Assembly (NCBI GenBank): GCA_014656175.1
Contig: BNBX01000001.1
Span: 434,001-498,000, forward strand
Length of the DNA: 64,000 nucleotides
Reading direction: 5' to 3'
From: Streptomyces werraensis
GTDB taxonomy: Bacteria; Actinomycetota; Actinomycetes; Streptomycetales; Streptomycetaceae
The notes below the pieces were generated by a model. It was not told where the DNA came from. It worked only from the letters and a program-made list of their open reading frames with translations, and searched no databases. Position numbers and translations under genes: made by a program. Below, piece after piece: positions 1 through 8,418 of this stretch; the stretch's first letter is position 1, and each line of letters begins with the position of its first letter.

Positions 1-1
1 C

Positions 2-253
2 AACTCGGCCGAGTTCCAGTGCTTCTCGAACATCGTGTCGCACGAGAGCGGCTGGAACCCGCAGGCCACCAACGCCTCCAGCGGCGCCTACGGCCTGGTC
101 CAGGCGCTCCCGGCCTCGAAGATGGCCTCGGCCGGCTCGGACTGGAAGACCAACCCGGCCACCCAGATCAAGTGGGGCCTGGACTACATGAAGGACCGCT
201 ACGGCAGCGCCTGCGACGCCTGGTCCTTCTGGCAGGCCAACAACTGGTACTGA
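2..253 (+). CDS. C-terminal part of a lytic transglycosylase-like secreted protein (5' truncated)
   Basis: The reading frame enters from the left edge and stops with TGA at 251-253. About 83 residues are visible. They contain the lysozyme-fold signature SHESGWNPQATNASSGAYGL, whose Glu is the expected catalytic acid, followed by QIKWGLDYMKDRYGS and an aromatic end (WSFWQANNWY) typical of Streptomyces SLT-type proteins. Family members cleave the glycan backbone of peptidoglycan outside the cell. The signal peptide and N-terminus lie outside the window. A strong hairpin follows directly. Confidence 0.85.
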   Translation, partial: NSAEFQCFSNIVSHESGWNPQATNASSGAYGLVQALPASKMASAGSDWKTNPATQIKWGLDYMKDRYGSACDAWSFWQANNWY

Positions 254-276
254 CGAGCGAGCGTCACCCTGATACC

Positions 277-315
277 GAAGGCGGCGGCCCCCTGATCCCC
301 GGGGCCGCCGCCTTC
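277..315. terminator. intrinsic terminator hairpin after the transglycosylase gene
   Basis: A GC-rich stem (GAAGGCGGCGGCCCC pairing with GGGGCCGCCGCCTTC) around a short loop lies 24 bp after the stop codon. The next gene is convergent and ends at 323, so the hairpin probably serves both strands. Confidence 0.8.
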
Positions 316-322
316 GCCCGTC

Positions 323-994
323 TCAGCCCAGGACGAGCGGCAGCCGCGCGGCGAGACCGCCCAGCGCGGCGGTCTCGTCGGCGGTGGGCGCACGGCGGCC
401 CGTGCCGACCAGCAGCGCGTCGGTGTCGGACAGTTCCGCGGGGAACGGCGCCCCCGCGATCCGCTCCAGCCCGGTGCGGGCGGCCGCCAGCGTCTGCGCC
501 GGGGGTCTCGGGGCCAACGGCAGGCGGGCGACGAGGTCCAGGTGGTGCAGGGTCCACTCCAGGACGTACGCGCGGAGGTAGTCGCCGGCGGTCAGCACCT
601 TGTCCTTGGTGCTCACCAGGGCGGCGGGGTCGGCCAGTTCCGCGGCACGCCCGGCCGCGGAACCTACGTCGTCCAGATGGAACCTCAGCAGCGCGGGATC
701 ACCGTACGCGGCGGCAAGACGCGGGATCAGCGCGTCCAGCGGGTCGTCGCCGGAGGGCGGCTCCACGAGGTCCCAGTACGTCGTCGCGTCCGCCGTGGGC
801 GCGGAGTCGGCCGGGGTGACGAGCGTGATGAGCACGTCCTGCGCGTCGATGACGAGATGGCAGACGAGATCCCGCACCAGCCAGCCCCGGCAGCCGGACG
901 GCTGGTCGAAGTCCTCGTCGGCGACCTCGCCGACGGCAGCGAGAAGCGCGCTCCAACTGCGGGAGAAGTCACCGGTCACCATGTCGTGCGCCAT
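323..994 (-). CDS. maleylpyruvate isomerase family mycothiol-dependent enzyme (DinB-like fold)
   Basis: This 223-residue protein fits the MDMPI family, metal-dependent four-helix-bundle enzymes that use mycothiol as thiol cofactor. The metal ligands can be placed as His46 (in VCHLV) and the pair Glu146/His150 (in EWTLHHL), the usual arrangement. The substrate cannot be told from sequence; most actinobacterial members are uncharacterised and only a few isomerise maleylpyruvate. ATG at 994 is used; a second in-frame ATG lies at 982. A short gene-like fragment lies just upstream on the same strand. Confidence 0.8.
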   Translation of the reverse strand: MAHDMVTGDFSRSWSALLAAVGEVADEDFDQPSGCRGWLVRDLVCHLVIDAQDVLITLVTPADSAPTADATTYWDLVEPPSGDDPLDALIPRLAAAYGDPALLRFHLDDVGSAAGRAAELADPAALVSTKDKVLTAGDYLRAYVLEWTLHHLDLVARLPLAPRPPAQTLAAARTGLERIAGAPFPAELSDTDALLVGTGRRAPTADETAALGGLAARLPLVLG

Positions 995-1013
995 GCTCCG
1001 GATCCTAAGGGCT

Positions 1014-1142
1014 TCAGATCTCCCCCACCGCCCGCGGCCACGCTCCGAAGTCCTCGTTCAGCTCGGGCCGGTTGGCGGCCTCGGTGGCGCATGCCTCCCG
1101 GCCGGGGCGGGCCAGGTCGGTCACGGCGTCGCCGAAGTGCCG
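1014..1142 (-). pseudogene. gene remnant or very small ORF, C-terminal-like fragment
   Basis: On the minus strand this stretch reads RHFGDAVTDLARPGREAC and continues to a stop at 1014-1016, with codon use (G/C at third positions) like a real Streptomyces gene. It is closed upstream by an in-frame TGA. A GTG at 1124 could start a 36-residue peptide but has no Shine-Dalgarno sequence. The likeliest reading is the surviving 3' end of a lost gene between the isomerase-like gene and the membrane protein gene. I do not recognise the family. Confidence 0.35.
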
Positions 1143-1204
1143 TCAACGACGGCGGACGGCACCCCCCTTGAGGAGTGAACGCGGGGGCCGAGTATGACGT
1201 CCTC

Positions 1205-2854
1205 ATGATCGTGCCCTCTGCCGACCTCACCCTGCTCCGGCGGCCTGATCCGGCCACGGGGCGGAGCCAACCCTTCCGTTCGTTCTGCCGACGTCGTCGC
1301 ACACCGCTCCTGGCCACCCTGGCGGTGCTGCCGCTGTACGCGCTGTGGTGGGCGGTGCTGGCGACCGGCGGCGGCGACCTCGCCGCCCAGGACGCGTGGG
1401 CGGGGTTCGCGGGGCGGCACGGGTCGTCGGCGTACAACCTGTTCTGGTACGGCGGCATGCACACCGCCAACTACAGCCTGATATCGCCGTACCTGATGGC
1501 GGCCGTCGGGGTGCGGGCGCTCACCGTGGCGTCCGGGCTGGCCGCCACCTGGATCGCGGCGGTGCTGGTGGAGCGGGTGCTGCCGCGCCGGCCGCTCGCG
1601 CCCGCGCTGCTCGCCGCGCTCGGCCTGTGGGGCAACGTGGCCTCGGGGCGCACCACGTTCGCCCTCGGGGTCGCCCTCGGGCTGGCCGCATGTCTGTACC
1701 TCACGGAGCACACGGCCCAGCAGAAACGTCTCGCCCTCACCGGCGCCTACGCCGCGCTCGCCACCATGGCGTCCCCGGTCGCGGGGCTGTTCCTCGCCGT
1801 CGTCGGGGCGGGCCTCGTCCTGGTACGGCGGCCGGGCCCCGCCGTCGCCCTGCTCCTGCCGCCCGCTGTGGTGGTGGGCGCGACCAGCGTGCTCTTCCCC
1901 TTCCAGGGCGAGCAGTTGATGCCCGCCGGCCGCATATGGATACCCGCGTCACTCGGCCTCGCGGTCGCCGTGCTGTCCCCGCCGTCCTGGCGGGCCGCGC
2001 GGTGGAGCGGCGCCGTCTACGCGGCCGGGACCGTGCTGGTGTATCTGATCCCCTCCCCCATCGGCACGAACGTCGAGCGGTTCGCCGAGTACGCCGCCCC
2101 TGTCGCGCTGCTGGTGGCCCTGCTCGCGCAGCCCCGGCTGCGGCCGGTGCGCCGCGCCCTGCTCGTGGCGGCGCTGGTGTTCTCCGCCGGGTGGACCGTC
2201 AAGAAGACTGTCGACGACCTGAAGGTGTCCACGGACGTCCCCGCCTGGGCGGCGCAGACGGCCGGCGTGGTGCGCGCCCTGGAGTCGCTCGGCGCCGACC
2301 GGACGCGGGTGGAGGCGGTGCCCGCCCGCAACCACCGGGAGGCGGTGGCGCTCGCCCCGCACGTCCACCTCGCGCGGGGCTGGAACCGGCAGCTCGACAT
2401 GGAACGGGCCCGGCTGTTCTACGACGGCTCGTTCTCCGCCCGGACGTACCGGGCGTGGCTGGACCGGTGGGCGGTCGGGTTCGTGGTGCTGCACGACGGC
2501 AAGCCCGACGGGTACGCCGAGGAGGAGGCGCGGCTGCTGCGGGAGCGGCGGCCCGACTGGCTGGTGCCGGTCTGGCGGGACGCGCACTGGGAGGTGTTCC
2601 GGGTCCGGGACGCGGTGCCGCTGGTGTCCGCGCCGGGGTCGGTGGTGCGGACCTCCGGCGCGGAACTGGTGCTGCGGGCCGCGCGGCCCGGCACGATGAC
2701 CGTGCGGATCGCGTACTCGCCGTGGCTGCGGGTGGACGGCGGCGGCTGCCTGTCCGCCGCGGGCGAGTTCACCCGGCTCACCGTGTCCGCGCCCGGCGAG
2801 TACCGGATCAGCTCGGAGTACGGTCCTTCTCCGGCACCGGCGGCCCGCTGCTGA
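1205..2854 (+). CDS. multi-pass membrane protein with extracytoplasmic C-terminal domain, GT-C-like
   Basis: About 549 residues from ATG 1205. GTG 1175 is an alternative, but its AGGAG abuts the start codon. After a basic N-terminus there are roughly eight to ten hydrophobic helices to about residue 330. A soluble region of about 200 residues follows, containing RARLFYDGSFSARTYRAWLD and a beta-rich end. The arrangement resembles membrane glycosyltransferases of the GT-C superfamily or their mannan/arabinan-associated relatives, but I see no conserved catalytic motif. It is convergent with the GT87/PAP2 gene and their 3' ends overlap by 47 bp, so both may act on envelope polyprenyl-linked sugars. 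The function is inferred from context. Confidence 0.6.
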   Translation: MIVPSADLTLLRRPDPATGRSQPFRSFCRRRRTPLLATLAVLPLYALWWAVLATGGGDLAAQDAWAGFAGRHGSSAYNLFWYGGMHTANYSLISPYLMAAVGVRALTVASGLAATWIAAVLVERVLPRRPLAPALLAALGLWGNVASGRTTFALGVALGLAACLYLTEHTAQQKRLALTGAYAALATMASPVAGLFLAVVGAGLVLVRRPGPAVALLLPPAVVVGATSVLFPFQGEQLMPAGRIWIPASLGLAVAVLSPPSWRAARWSGAVYAAGTVLVYLIPSPIGTNVERFAEYAAPVALLVALLAQPRLRPVRRALLVAALVFSAGWTVKKTVDDLKVSTDVPAWAAQTAGVVRALESLGADRTRVEAVPARNHREAVALAPHVHLARGWNRQLDMERARLFYDGSFSARTYRAWLDRWAVGFVVLHDGKPDGYAEEEARLLRERRPDWLVPVWRDAHWEVFRVRDAVPLVSAPGSVVRTSGAELVLRAARPGTMTVRIAYSPWLRVDGGGCLSAAGEFTRLTVSAPGEYRISSEYGPSPAPAARC

Positions 2855-4877
2855 CCTCCTTCGCCCCGTCCTCCTCGGCCGCCGCCGTGACCGTGCGGGC
2901 CCGGGGTCCCTGGAACAGGTAGGTCAGGGCGAAGCCGCCGCCGACGACCACCGCGCCGCCGGCCGCGTCCAGGATCCAGTGGTTGCCGGTGGCGACGATC
3001 GCGGCGGCCGTGAACAGCGGGTGCAGCAGTCCGAGGGCCTTCATCCACACCCTGGGCGCGATGACCGCGATCACCAGGCCGCACCACAGCGACCAGCCGA
3101 AGTGCAGCGAGGGCATCGCCGCGTACTGGTTGGTGAGCGCGGTGAGCGTGCCGTAGTCGGGCTTGGAGAAGTCCTGGACGCCGTGGACCGTGTCGATGAT
3201 GCCGAGGTCCGGCATCAGGCGCGGCGGGGCCAGCGGGTACAGCCAGAAGCCGACCAGGGCGAGCAGGGTGGCGAAGCCGAGGGCGGAGCGCGCCCAGCGG
3301 TAGTGGACGGGGCGGCGCCAGTAGAGCAGGCCGAGCACGGTCAGCGGCACGACGAAGTGGAACGACGTGTAGTAGAAGTCGAAGAAGTTCCGCAGCCAGC
3401 CGACCTTCACCACGGCGTGGTTGACCGCGTGCTCGATGTCCAGGTGGAGCACGCGCTCCAGGTCCAGGATCTGCCGGCCGTGCTCCTCGGCGCGGGCGCG
3501 GCCCGCCTCGTTGCTGCCGCCGGTCGCGGCGAGGCGCACCTTGGCGTACCCGGCGTAGGTGACGCGGATGAGCAGCAGTTCCAGCAGCAGGTTGGGCCGG
3601 ATCAGCACCCGCCGCAGGAACGGCAGCAGCGGCACGAACGCGAACCGGGCCGGCACGGGCGGGGCGTACGGCGTGGGCACCGGGTCGCGGAAGTACGGCG
3701 AGGTGCGGACGAGGAACGGCACGGCGGTGGCGGCGGCCAGCGCGGCGAGCAGCACCACGTTGTCCCGCAGCGGGTGCAGGAACGCCATGTTCGGCAGCAT
3801 CATCTTGGCCGGCAGCGTCATCACCAGCACGACGGCGACGGGCCACACCAGACGGTCGCGGGCGCGCGTGCCGACCCGGCCGACGACGGTGAGCAGCACC
3901 CACAGCAGCTGGTGCTGCCACGCGGTCGGGGACACCGCTATGGCGGCGCACCCGGTGATGCCGACGGCGAGGAGCAGCTGGCCGTCGCGGGCGTAGTGGA
4001 CGGCGCGCCTCAGGCCGAGGGTGACGACGGCGGCGCCCAGCAGCAGGAAGAGGGCGATCTCCAGCGGGCCCTCGAGGCCGAGACGGAGCAGCGCGCCGTG
4101 CAGGGACTGGTTGGCGAGGGCGTCGGCGGGGCCGCCGAGCCCGACGCCCGCCAGGTGGTGCACCCAGTAGGCGGCGGAGTCCTGCGGCATGGCGGCCCAG
4201 GCGAGCGCGGTGGCCGAGGCGAAGGTCACGGCGGTCACGGTGGCGGCCTTGCGGCGGCCGGTGAGCCACAGCAGCGGCGCGAAGAGCAGCAGGGTCGGCT
4301 GGAGGGCCGCCGCGACGCCGACGAGGACGCCGCCGGCCCGCTGTCCGTGGGCGACGAAGCAGCCGAGCAGGACGAGCAGCACCGGGATGATGCTGGTCTG
4401 GCCGAGCCAGAGGGTGTTGCGCACCGGCAGGGACACCATGAGCAGGCTGACCGCGACGGGCGCGGCGAGCAGCGCGGTGCGCCGGCCGACGGGCTGCGGC
4501 AGCGCGCGGGCGGCGATCAGCGCCAGCGCCACCACCAGCAGCAGGGTGCCGAAGGTCCAGCCCCAGCCGAGGGTCTGCTCGGCGGATCTGGTGAGCGGTT
4601 TGAGGACCAGCCCGCCGAACGGTGTGCCGGTGAACTCGGTGGAGTCGTAGAGGGAGCCGCTGACGTGCAGCACGCCGTCGGGGCCCACCCAGGTCTCCAG
4701 GTCGGTCAGGCGTTCACCGCTCGGGGTGGTGAGGACGAGGGCGACCTGGCGCACCGCGAGGACGGCTGCGAGCAGCCACAGTCCGAGGCGCGCCGCCCGC
4801 AGCCGCGCCCGGGTGCCGCCCACGGCCGTCGCGCCGAACGCCTCGGCCGCTCGCCCACTGTGTTCCGCATTCGCCAC
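2808..4877 (-). CDS. bifunctional glycosyltransferase family 87 / PAP2 phosphatase membrane protein
   Basis: GTG 4877 is chosen because GGGAGG lies 10 nt upstream; the frame stays open to 4958. The 689-residue protein has two membrane modules. The N-terminal one is GT87-like, with many helices and a short AYWVHHLAGVGLGG loop. The C-terminal one is a PAP2/Aur1-type phosphatase with signature MPSLHFGWSLWCGL (conserved PSLH) and a later NHWILD His/Asp motif. GT87 enzymes transfer mannose from polyprenyl phosphate, and PAP2 modules dephosphorylate lipid phosphates or transfer inositol phosphate. The fusion is common in Streptomyces and suggests work on a lipid-linked glycan at the outer face of the membrane. 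Confidence 0.8.
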   Translation of the reverse strand: MANAEHSGRAAEAFGATAVGGTRARLRAARLGLWLLAAVLAVRQVALVLTTPSGERLTDLETWVGPDGVLHVSGSLYDSTEFTGTPFGGLVLKPLTRSAEQTLGWGWTFGTLLLVVALALIAARALPQPVGRRTALLAAPVAVSLLMVSLPVRNTLWLGQTSIIPVLLVLLGCFVAHGQRAGGVLVGVAAALQPTLLLFAPLLWLTGRRKAATVTAVTFASATALAWAAMPQDSAAYWVHHLAGVGLGGPADALANQSLHGALLRLGLEGPLEIALFLLLGAAVVTLGLRRAVHYARDGQLLLAVGITGCAAIAVSPTAWQHQLLWVLLTVVGRVGTRARDRLVWPVAVVLVMTLPAKMMLPNMAFLHPLRDNVVLLAALAAATAVPFLVRTSPYFRDPVPTPYAPPVPARFAFVPLLPFLRRVLIRPNLLLELLLIRVTYAGYAKVRLAATGGSNEAGRARAEEHGRQILDLERVLHLDIEHAVNHAVVKVGWLRNFFDFYYTSFHFVVPLTVLGLLYWRRPVHYRWARSALGFATLLALVGFWLYPLAPPRLMPDLGIIDTVHGVQDFSKPDYGTLTALTNQYAAMPSLHFGWSLWCGLVIAVIAPRVWMKALGLLHPLFTAAAIVATGNHWILDAAGGAVVVGGGFALTYLFQGPRARTVTAAAEEDGAKEVSSGPPVPEKDRTPS

Positions 4878-5267
4878 GCCTCGTCGGCCTCCCGCCCCGT
4901 TGTCGCCCCGCGCGTCCCGTGCGGGGGTGGTGCCGTGCGCGGCCCGCAGGGCGCACACCCCTCGACAAGGACGCCGGACACCGCCGCTTCACCTGACGGC
5001 CCTCTCTCTTTTGTCCGGATGACGATAGTCCGCACGGGATGCGGTTGCCTCGGGGCGACGCGAGAAGGATCACAACCGGCCACCCACGGCGGAGATCGCC
5101 GGGGCGGAGGAGTGCCTGCACACGGCACATTTCCGTGCAGTATGCATCGATCTTCGTACCGTACGTAACGGGGGAAACGCCGCCTATCGTCGCTGGCTTC
5201 GGCCCGCCCGACAGTGCCGCCGCGCGGACCCGTCCCTGTTCCCGACGAAAGGCAGGCGAGCGAAGTC
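4878..5267. other. divergent intergenic region, 390 bp, no gene
   Basis: No credible coding frame is seen. An imperfect inverted repeat, CTGCACACGG near 5116 against CCGTGCAG ending at 5140, sits upstream of the transporter gene and could be an operator. A run of alternating GTAC motifs follows near 5156-5166. The promoters for both flanking genes must lie here, but I cannot place -35/-10 pairs with confidence. Confidence 0.4.
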
Positions 5268-6695
5268 TTGTCGACTGCTCAGGTCGCCCATCACTCCGTC
5301 GCCCCCGGTCCCGCCGGCTCTCCCCGGCCCGGTGCGGCACAGGCACCCGACCTCTCCGCCGGTTCCCCGACGGTCACCGACCCCGCGCTGGTCAGGCGCG
5401 CCGTCAAGGCGGCCGCGCTCGGCAACGCCATGGAATGGTTCGACTTCGGTGTCTACAGCTACATCGCCGTCACCCTCGGCAAGGTCTTCTTCCCCACGGG
5501 GAACGCCACCGCCCAGCTGCTGTCCACGTTCGGCGCCTTCGCCGCGGCCTTCCTGGTCCGCCCGCTCGGCGGCATGGTCTTCGGCCCGCTCGGCGACCGC
5601 GTGGGCCGGCAGAAGGTCCTCGCCCTCACGATGATCATGATGGCCGCGGGCACCTTCGCCATCGGCCTGATCCCGTCCTACGCCGCGATCGGCGTGGGCG
5701 CCCCGATCCTGCTGCTGGCCGCCCGCCTGGTGCAGGGCTTCTCCACCGGCGGCGAGTACGCCGGCGCCTCCACCTTCATCGCCGAGTACGCCCCCGACAA
5801 GCGGCGCGGCTTCCTCGGCAGCTGGCTGGAGTTCGGCACGCTCGCCGGATACATCGGCGGCGCGGGCCTGGTCACCCTGATGACGGCCCTGCTGTCCACC
5901 GACGACCTGCTCTCCTGGGGCTGGCGCGTCCCGTTCCTGATCGCGGGCCCGATGGGCATCATCGGCCTCTACCTGCGCATGCGGCTGGAGGAGACCCCCG
6001 CCTTCGCGGCCGAGGTCGCCAAGGCCGAGACCGAGCGCCCCAAGGTGCCGCTGCGTGAGATGGTCACGGGCCAGTGGCGCGCGCTGCTGCTGTGCGTGGG
6101 CCTGGTGCTGGTCTTCAACGTCACCGACTACATGCTGCTGTCGTACATGCCGAGCTACCTCACCAGCGAGCTGGGCTACGACGCCACGCACGGCCTGGTC
6201 GTCGTCCTCGGCGTGATGGTGCTGATGATGGCCGTGCAGCCGTTCGTCGGCGCGCTGACCGACCGGGTCGGCCGCCGCCCGGTGATGGCGGCCGGCTGCG
6301 CGGGCTTCCTCGCGCTGTCCGTTCCCGCGCTGCTGCTGATCCGCGACGGCGGGCTGCTCGCGGTCGCCGCCGGCCTGGGCGCGCTCGGCCTGCTGCTGGT
6401 CTGCTTCACGGCCGCGATGCCGTCCGCGCTGCCCGCGCTGTTCCCCACCCGGGTCCGCTACGGCTCGCTGTCGATCGGCTTCAACGTCTCGGTGTCCCTG
6501 TTCGGCGGCACGACCCCGCTGGTGGTCACCGCGCTGATCGGCGCGACCGGCGACGTGATGATGCCCGCCTACTACATGATGGCGGCCGCCGTGGTCGGCG
6601 GGTTCGCGGTCTGGCGCATGGCCGAGTCGGCGGGCCGCCCGCTGCCCGGCTCGCCCCCGTCGCTCGAGCCCGGGACACACCCGGAAAAGGTCTGA
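5268..6695 (+). CDS. MHS-family MFS transporter (ProP-like proline/betaine or organic acid symporter)
   Basis: TTG 5268 preceded by AAAGGCAGG is the preferred start (475 residues); GTG 5214 is a longer alternative. Twelve transmembrane helices are predicted. Metabolite:H+ symporter signatures are visible: NAMEWFDFGVYSY near the start, GDRVGRQKVL in the loop between helices 2 and 3, and QGFSTGGEYAGA. ProP-like members import compatible solutes or dicarboxylates with protons; which substrate applies here is unknown. The gene appears monocistronic, with an 80-bp gap to the next gene. Confidence 0.85.
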   Translation: MSTAQVAHHSVAPGPAGSPRPGAAQAPDLSAGSPTVTDPALVRRAVKAAALGNAMEWFDFGVYSYIAVTLGKVFFPTGNATAQLLSTFGAFAAAFLVRPLGGMVFGPLGDRVGRQKVLALTMIMMAAGTFAIGLIPSYAAIGVGAPILLLAARLVQGFSTGGEYAGASTFIAEYAPDKRRGFLGSWLEFGTLAGYIGGAGLVTLMTALLSTDDLLSWGWRVPFLIAGPMGIIGLYLRMRLEETPAFAAEVAKAETERPKVPLREMVTGQWRALLLCVGLVLVFNVTDYMLLSYMPSYLTSELGYDATHGLVVVLGVMVLMMAVQPFVGALTDRVGRRPVMAAGCAGFLALSVPALLLIRDGGLLAVAAGLGALGLLLVCFTAAMPSALPALFPTRVRYGSLSIGFNVSVSLFGGTTPLVVTALIGATGDVMMPAYYMMAAAVVGGFAVWRMAESAGRPLPGSPPSLEPGTHPEKV

Positions 6696-6774
6696 CGGCC
6701 CGCCACCGCGCCCCGTATCTTCGACAGCCGGTCCGGCCGGGCGGGTCCGGCCGGCGCGACGGAAGGCACCCTGT

Positions 6775-7452
6775 ATGAGCGAGGCGCGGCTCTGGAACGC
6801 GGTGGACGACTACTTCACCGGGCGGCTGCTGGACGACGACCCGGACGAGGCCCTGGCGGCGGCACTGCGCGAGAGCGACGCCGCCGGCCTTCCGCCCATC
6901 GCCGTCTCACCCCTCCAGGGCAAGCTGCTGCGGCTCCTCGCCCGGCTGCAGGGCGCGCGGCGCGTCCTGGAGATCGGCACGCTCGGCGGCTACAGCACCA
7001 TCTGGCTGGGCCGCGCGCTGCCCGCCGACGGGCGGCTGGTCACCCTGGAGTACGACCCCAGGCACGCCGAGGTCGCGCTCCGCAACATCGCCCGCGCCGG
7101 TCTCGCCGAACAGGTGGAGGTGCGCGTCGGCCCGGCGCTGGAGTCGCTGCCGAAGCTCGCGGACGAGCAGCCGCCGCCGTTCGACCTGGTGTTCATCGAC
7201 GCAGACAAGGCGAACAACGCGCACTACGTCGAGTGGGCGCTGCGCCTGACGGCCGCGGGCAGCCTGATCGTCCTCGACAACGTGGTGCGCGGCGGCCGGG
7301 TCGCCGACCCGGACAACACCGACCCGGACGTGGTGGGCACCCGGGCCGCCCTGGAGATGTTCGGCACCCATCCGCGGCTCGACGCCACGGCGGTCCAGAC
7401 GGTCGGGGCCAAGGGCCACGACGGGTTCGCGCTGGCGCGCGTGGTGTCCTGA
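6775..7452 (+). CDS. SAM-dependent O-methyltransferase (caffeoyl-CoA OMT-like, family 3)
   Basis: This 225-residue protein has the class I SAM-binding loop VLEIGTLGGYSTIWLGRAL, then LVTLEYDPRHAEVA, and the metal/SAM motif VFIDADKANNAHYVEW, in the order seen in cation-dependent catechol-type O-methyltransferases. Such enzymes methylate a hydroxyl of a small aromatic or polyketide substrate using Mg2+. No biosynthetic cluster surrounds it, so the substrate is unknown. It is convergent with the FHA gene, with 21 bp between the stop codons. Confidence 0.88.
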   Translation: MSEARLWNAVDDYFTGRLLDDDPDEALAAALRESDAAGLPPIAVSPLQGKLLRLLARLQGARRVLEIGTLGGYSTIWLGRALPADGRLVTLEYDPRHAEVALRNIARAGLAEQVEVRVGPALESLPKLADEQPPPFDLVFIDADKANNAHYVEWALRLTAAGSLIVLDNVVRGGRVADPDNTDPDVVGTRAALEMFGTHPRLDATAVQTVGAKGHDGFALARVVS

Positions 7453-7473
7453 GCCCGGAAGGTCCCGACGGGC

Positions 7474-7866
7474 TCACACCTCGTGGTAGAAGCCCACGTT
7501 GACGCTGCGCGGGGCGGTGCGGTCCAGGATCACGACCTCGCCGCTGCCGCCCCGGGGCAGCGGCACGGTCCCGCCGTACGGGACCGGCCGGGCGTGCTCC
7601 CCGACGGTCAGCCGCACCTCCGAGGACGGCTCGGGCAGCGAGCCGCGCAGCCAGGTCAGCTGCCAGCTGCCGTCCTGCGCGCACTGGAACTCCAGGTGCA
7701 CCCGGGACACGAACAGCCAGTCGTCCGGCGTCGCCAGCCGGCACACGGACGTGTCCCGCCCCACCCGCAGCACGGTGCCCGGCTCGCTGGGCGCGTCGGC
7801 CATCAGCATCCCGGCCGTGGCGCCCGATTCCGCCGCTGACACCGCGGCCATGGTGAGTTCGAGCAC
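7474..7866 (-). CDS. small FHA domain protein
   Basis: GTG 7866 is set by an excellent AGGAGG seven nt upstream; a second possible start is the ATG at residue 6. The 130-residue protein is nearly all one forkhead-associated domain: the GR box in LRVGRDTSVCR and the SRVH motif in FVSRVHLEFQ are the phosphothreonine-binding signatures. It therefore probably docks a partner phosphorylated by a Ser/Thr kinase. No kinase or phosphatase is adjacent. It is divergent from the DUF1992 gene. Confidence 0.75.
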   Translation of the reverse strand: MLELTMAAVSAAESGATAGMLMADAPSEPGTVLRVGRDTSVCRLATPDDWLFVSRVHLEFQCAQDGSWQLTWLRGSLPEPSSEVRLTVGEHARPVPYGGTVPLPRGGSGEVVILDRTAPRSVNVGFYHEV

Positions 7867-7968
7867 GTGCGCTCCTCCTGAGAGGTCCTGGGGCCGGGGC
7901 GGCCGGATCGGCTGCCCGCCGCCAGATGATAAAACGCCCGGCCGTACCGCGTCCGGCACAATGGGGTC

Positions 7969-8418
7969 ATGACCGAGCGGAAGCCACCGGGCGTCGACTT
8001 CGAGAGCTGGGTCGACAAGCAGATCCACGACGCCGACGCGCGCGGGGAGTTCGAGCGGCTCGAGGGCGCCGGCCGGCCGCTGCCGCCCGAGGTCGAGAGC
8101 ACCTACGACGAACTGTGGTGGGTCAAGCGGAAGATGGCCCGCGAGGGCATGTCGGTGCTGCCGCCGACGCTGGCCCTGCGCAAGGAGGCCGAGGACGCGC
8201 TGGAGGCGGCCCTCGCGGCCCCCTCCGAGCGGATCGTGCGGAAGATCCTCGCGGAGATCAACGCGAAGATCAGCGACATGATGTTCAAGCCGCCGCCCGG
8301 CCCCCCGCTGGGCAAGAAGCCGTACGACGTCGAGGACGTCGTACGCCGGTGGCGGGAGCGCCGGGCGGCGTCGGACGGACGGGGCGGAACGGGCGGGCGG
8401 CGCGGCTCAGACACCTAG
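7969..8418 (+). CDS. DUF1992 (DnaJ-homolog-C28-like) family protein
   Basis: This 149-residue protein starts at ATG 7969. It matches the DUF1992 pattern: VDKQIHDADARGEFERLEGA near the N-terminus, followed by the PLP segment and a charged helical region ending in VEDVVRRWRER. The domain is shared with eukaryotic DNAJC28 and usually stands alone in bacteria; its biochemical role is not established. Its 3' end overlaps the convergent gene by 12 bp. Confidence 0.85.
   Translation: MTERKPPGVDFESWVDKQIHDADARGEFERLEGAGRPLPPEVESTYDELWWVKRKMAREGMSVLPPTLALRKEAEDALEAALAAPSERIVRKILAEINAKISDMMFKPPPGPPLGKKPYDVEDVVRRWRERRAASDGRGGTGGRRGSDT

Noticed and set aside
5268..7452. Transporter and O-methyltransferase as part of a biosynthetic cluster
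   Set aside because: No scaffold-building enzymes (PKS, NRPS, terpene) are near; the neighbours are unrelated housekeeping genes.
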